Below are positions 13,693-14,919 of a DNA stretch of 14,919 nt, in pieces; within the stretch, counting starts at the first letter, position 1; the number at the start of each line of letters is the position of its first letter. Origin of the DNA: Clostridiaceae bacterium (GTDB taxonomy: Bacteria; Bacillota; Clostridia; Saccharofermentanales; DTU023). The notes beneath the pieces were generated by a model. That model saw only the letters and a program-made list of their open reading frames with translations. It searched no databases and had not been told where the DNA came from. The position numbers and the translations under genes were made by a program. Location: positions 1-14,919 of the forward strand of contig JAAYEX010000220.1 in the NCBI GenBank assembly GCA_012728535.1. Reading direction: 5' to 3'.

Positions 13693-14919
13693 ATTCTATC
13701 TAAGCAGGAATCTATGTCGTCAGCAAAGGAGACATCCCATTCTTTGGGAAAGAGCTGCTTATATTCCTGCTTGGAATAGCGATCATCTATTAACAAGACA
13801 ATACCGTAGTCCTCGGCTGTGCGGATTAAACGTCCCGCAGCCTGAGTGACACGATTAAATCCGGGCCAGGTGTAAGCATACTGGTATCCCAGACCGCTTT
13901 TTGCATCATAATACTGACGCAAGATCTCCCGTTCCGATGTTAAGGCAGGAAGACCGGTACCGATGACTACTACGCCGGTAAGAGCTTCGCCTTTCAGATC
14001 GACACCTTCAGTAAAAAGAGAACCAAGGACTGTCAAACCGAGTAGAGAGCGGTCTTTCGGTGCTGAAGTGAAACGGCGTAAATACTCTTCTTTTTGCAGC
14101 TCATTCATTCGTGCCGGCTGAACAATGATATCAAGCATTTTAGACTTGTCTGCCTGCTTCAGGTAGTTTTGCAGCTGTCGCAGGTATGAAAAAGACGGAC
14201 AGAACAAGAGGAAATTTCCGGGTCGTTCCGAGACAATTTCCAAAATCAAGTCAGCAATACCCGGCAAAGTAAGAGCCCTGTCACGATAGCGAACAGAGTA
14301 TTCATCATAAACAATGACCAGACGTTTATCCCTGGGGAAGGGACTGCTCAGTTTTAAGACTTCCGGCTTGTCTTCCTTGTATCTGGCATTAAGAAGGCTC
14401 ATGAAATACGAGAATGGCTCCAAAGTCGCTGAGAAAAATATTACTGATGATTTACCGTGATAGGTATTTGTCAGATGTTGAGAAGCATCCAGGGACAAGA
14501 GAGAAACAGCAAGTTTTCCCTCAGCAAAACGACGAACCGCTGTGATATAAGCCTGATTATAAAATTCCTCCATAATATTTTGGAAATGCAGAAATTCGAA
14601 GCGCAGTGTATTGGCTGTTTCGCGCTGAGGGAAGTCGCGGAAATATTCAAAGAATTGAAACAGTTTGGAATTCAGATAGGATATGCAGGATTCAAGCCGG
14701 GGAGGCATCTTGCGCGTAGCAGAGAAGTTATCGGTCAGAAAAAGACCAAGCTCCTGATTATTCCTGGAGAAAGTCTCCCTGACGCTGTCAGCTGCATTCT
14801 CGTCCAAAGCTTTATCATAGAAATCAAAAAAGGCCTCCAGCTCTTCCATGGCACTAAAAACGGATTTTAAGGCCGGATCGTCGGCTCCTGTGGCCTGTGA
14901 CAAGATCGTTTTCAATTCA
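13653..14919 (-). CDS. DinG/XPD-like superfamily 2 helicase, C-terminal part (runs off the window)
   Basis: The frame is open to the right edge, so the N-terminal part is missing; about 420 residues are visible. Counting from the TTG at 14915, they contain IFFSATLEP (159-167), LLFCPSFSYLRQL (236-248), a motif V-like GSLFTEGVDLKGEAL (298-312), and motif VI QAAGRLIR (358-365) followed by YGIVLLIDDRY. This is the C-terminal helicase region of the DinG/XPD family (COG1199-type), ATP-dependent 5'-3' DNA helicases. Walker A, the DEAH box and any iron-sulfur cysteines would lie beyond the window, so DinG proper cannot be told from related members. The TTG at 14915 is not a credible start. The stop overlaps the end of sdaAA tail to tail. 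Confidence 0.88.
   Translation of the reverse strand, partial: ELKTILSQATGADDPALKSVFSAMEELEAFFDFYDKALDENAADSVRETFSRNNQELGLFLTDNFSATRKMPPRLESCISYLNSKLFQFFEYFRDFPQRETANTLRFEFLHFQNIMEEFYNQAYITAVRRFAEGKLAVSLLSLDASQHLTNTYHGKSSVIFFSATLEPFSYFMSLLNARYKEDKPEVLKLSSPFPRDKRLVIVYDEYSVRYRDRALTLPGIADLILEIVSERPGNFLLFCPSFSYLRQLQNYLKQADKSKMLDIIVQPARMNELQKEEYLRRFTSAPKDRSLLGLTVLGSLFTEGVDLKGEALTGVVVIGTGLPALTSEREILRQYYDAKSGLGYQYAYTWPGFNRVTQAAGRLIRTAEDYGIVLLIDDRYSKQEYKQLFPKEWDVSFADDIDSCLDRIYSFWDEIDSTSI
13702..13772. repeat. 10-bp inverted repeat with inner hairpin inside the helicase 3' end
   Basis: AAGCAGGAAT (13702-13711) and ATTCCTGCTT (13763-13772) are perfect inverted copies. Between them TCCCA (13735-13739) and TGGGA (13745-13749) form a small hairpin with a five-base loop. 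The element lies just past the sdaAA stop codon, but inside the helicase coding sequence and with no T run. It may fold in the sdaAA 3' tail or be a coincidence of codon choice. Confidence 0.35.

Noticed and set aside
14457..14870. Plus-strand 137-codon frame opposite the helicase
   Set aside because: It lies wholly antisense to a well-supported conserved gene and its translation resembles no family I know.
1..14919. CRISPR array, mobile element, tRNA or riboswitch
   Set aside because: No repeated spacer pattern, transposase, terminal repeats, cloverleaf or long structured leader was seen; all non-coding gaps are under 100 bases.

Overview
The window looks like core chromosome of a low-to-mid G+C Firmicute, most likely of the Clostridia. 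The grounds are an RNase Y of Bacillus-like length and layout, a PgpH-type 7TM-HD phosphodiesterase, DUF881 membrane proteins, the two-subunit iron-sulfur serine dehydratase (SdaAB/SdaAA), and the conserved Firmicutes order phoH-pgpH-ybeY-era-recO. G+C looks like the mid-40s percent by eye; I did not count it. I cannot name a genus. No tRNA, rRNA, CRISPR array, insertion sequence, prophage or plasmid gene is visible.

Layout. Bases 1-99 are an AT-rich leader. They are followed by rny (RNase Y) and a strong intrinsic terminator at 1670-1700. Next comes a long same-strand run with small gaps or overlaps: an orphan family-5 solute-binding lipoprotein, lspA, an RluD-type pseudouridine synthase, two tandem DUF881 membrane proteins, phoH, pgpH, one continuous reading frame joining YbeY to Era, and recO. 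After an 82-base gap with a candidate promoter come sdaAB and sdaAA. The right edge holds the C-terminal part of a DinG/XPD-like helicase on the minus strand, whose 3' end overlaps that of sdaAA.

How the genes fit together. Much of the block concerns RNA and ribosomes: mRNA decay (RNase Y), 23S-type pseudouridylation (RluD family), rRNA processing and 30S maturation (YbeY-Era), and PhoH, often linked to RNA metabolism. A second theme is the cell envelope: a predicted lipoprotein directly followed by the lipoprotein signal peptidase, two single-pass DUF881 proteins, and PgpH, a membrane c-di-AMP phosphodiesterase. RecO (recombinational repair) closes the conserved block. SdaAB/SdaAA convert L-serine to pyruvate and ammonia.

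The main points of interest are: (1) rny appears to start at an AUU codon behind a near-perfect Shine-Dalgarno; (2) YbeY and Era are fused with almost no linker and no dgkA/cdd between them; (3) an orphan solute-binding lipoprotein carries two acidic low-complexity inserts; (4) tandem DUF881 paralogs sit directly upstream of phoH, where spore-formers usually have yqfC-yqfD. I see no convincing wholly new multi-gene system; this is a rearranged housekeeping region with several unusual details.
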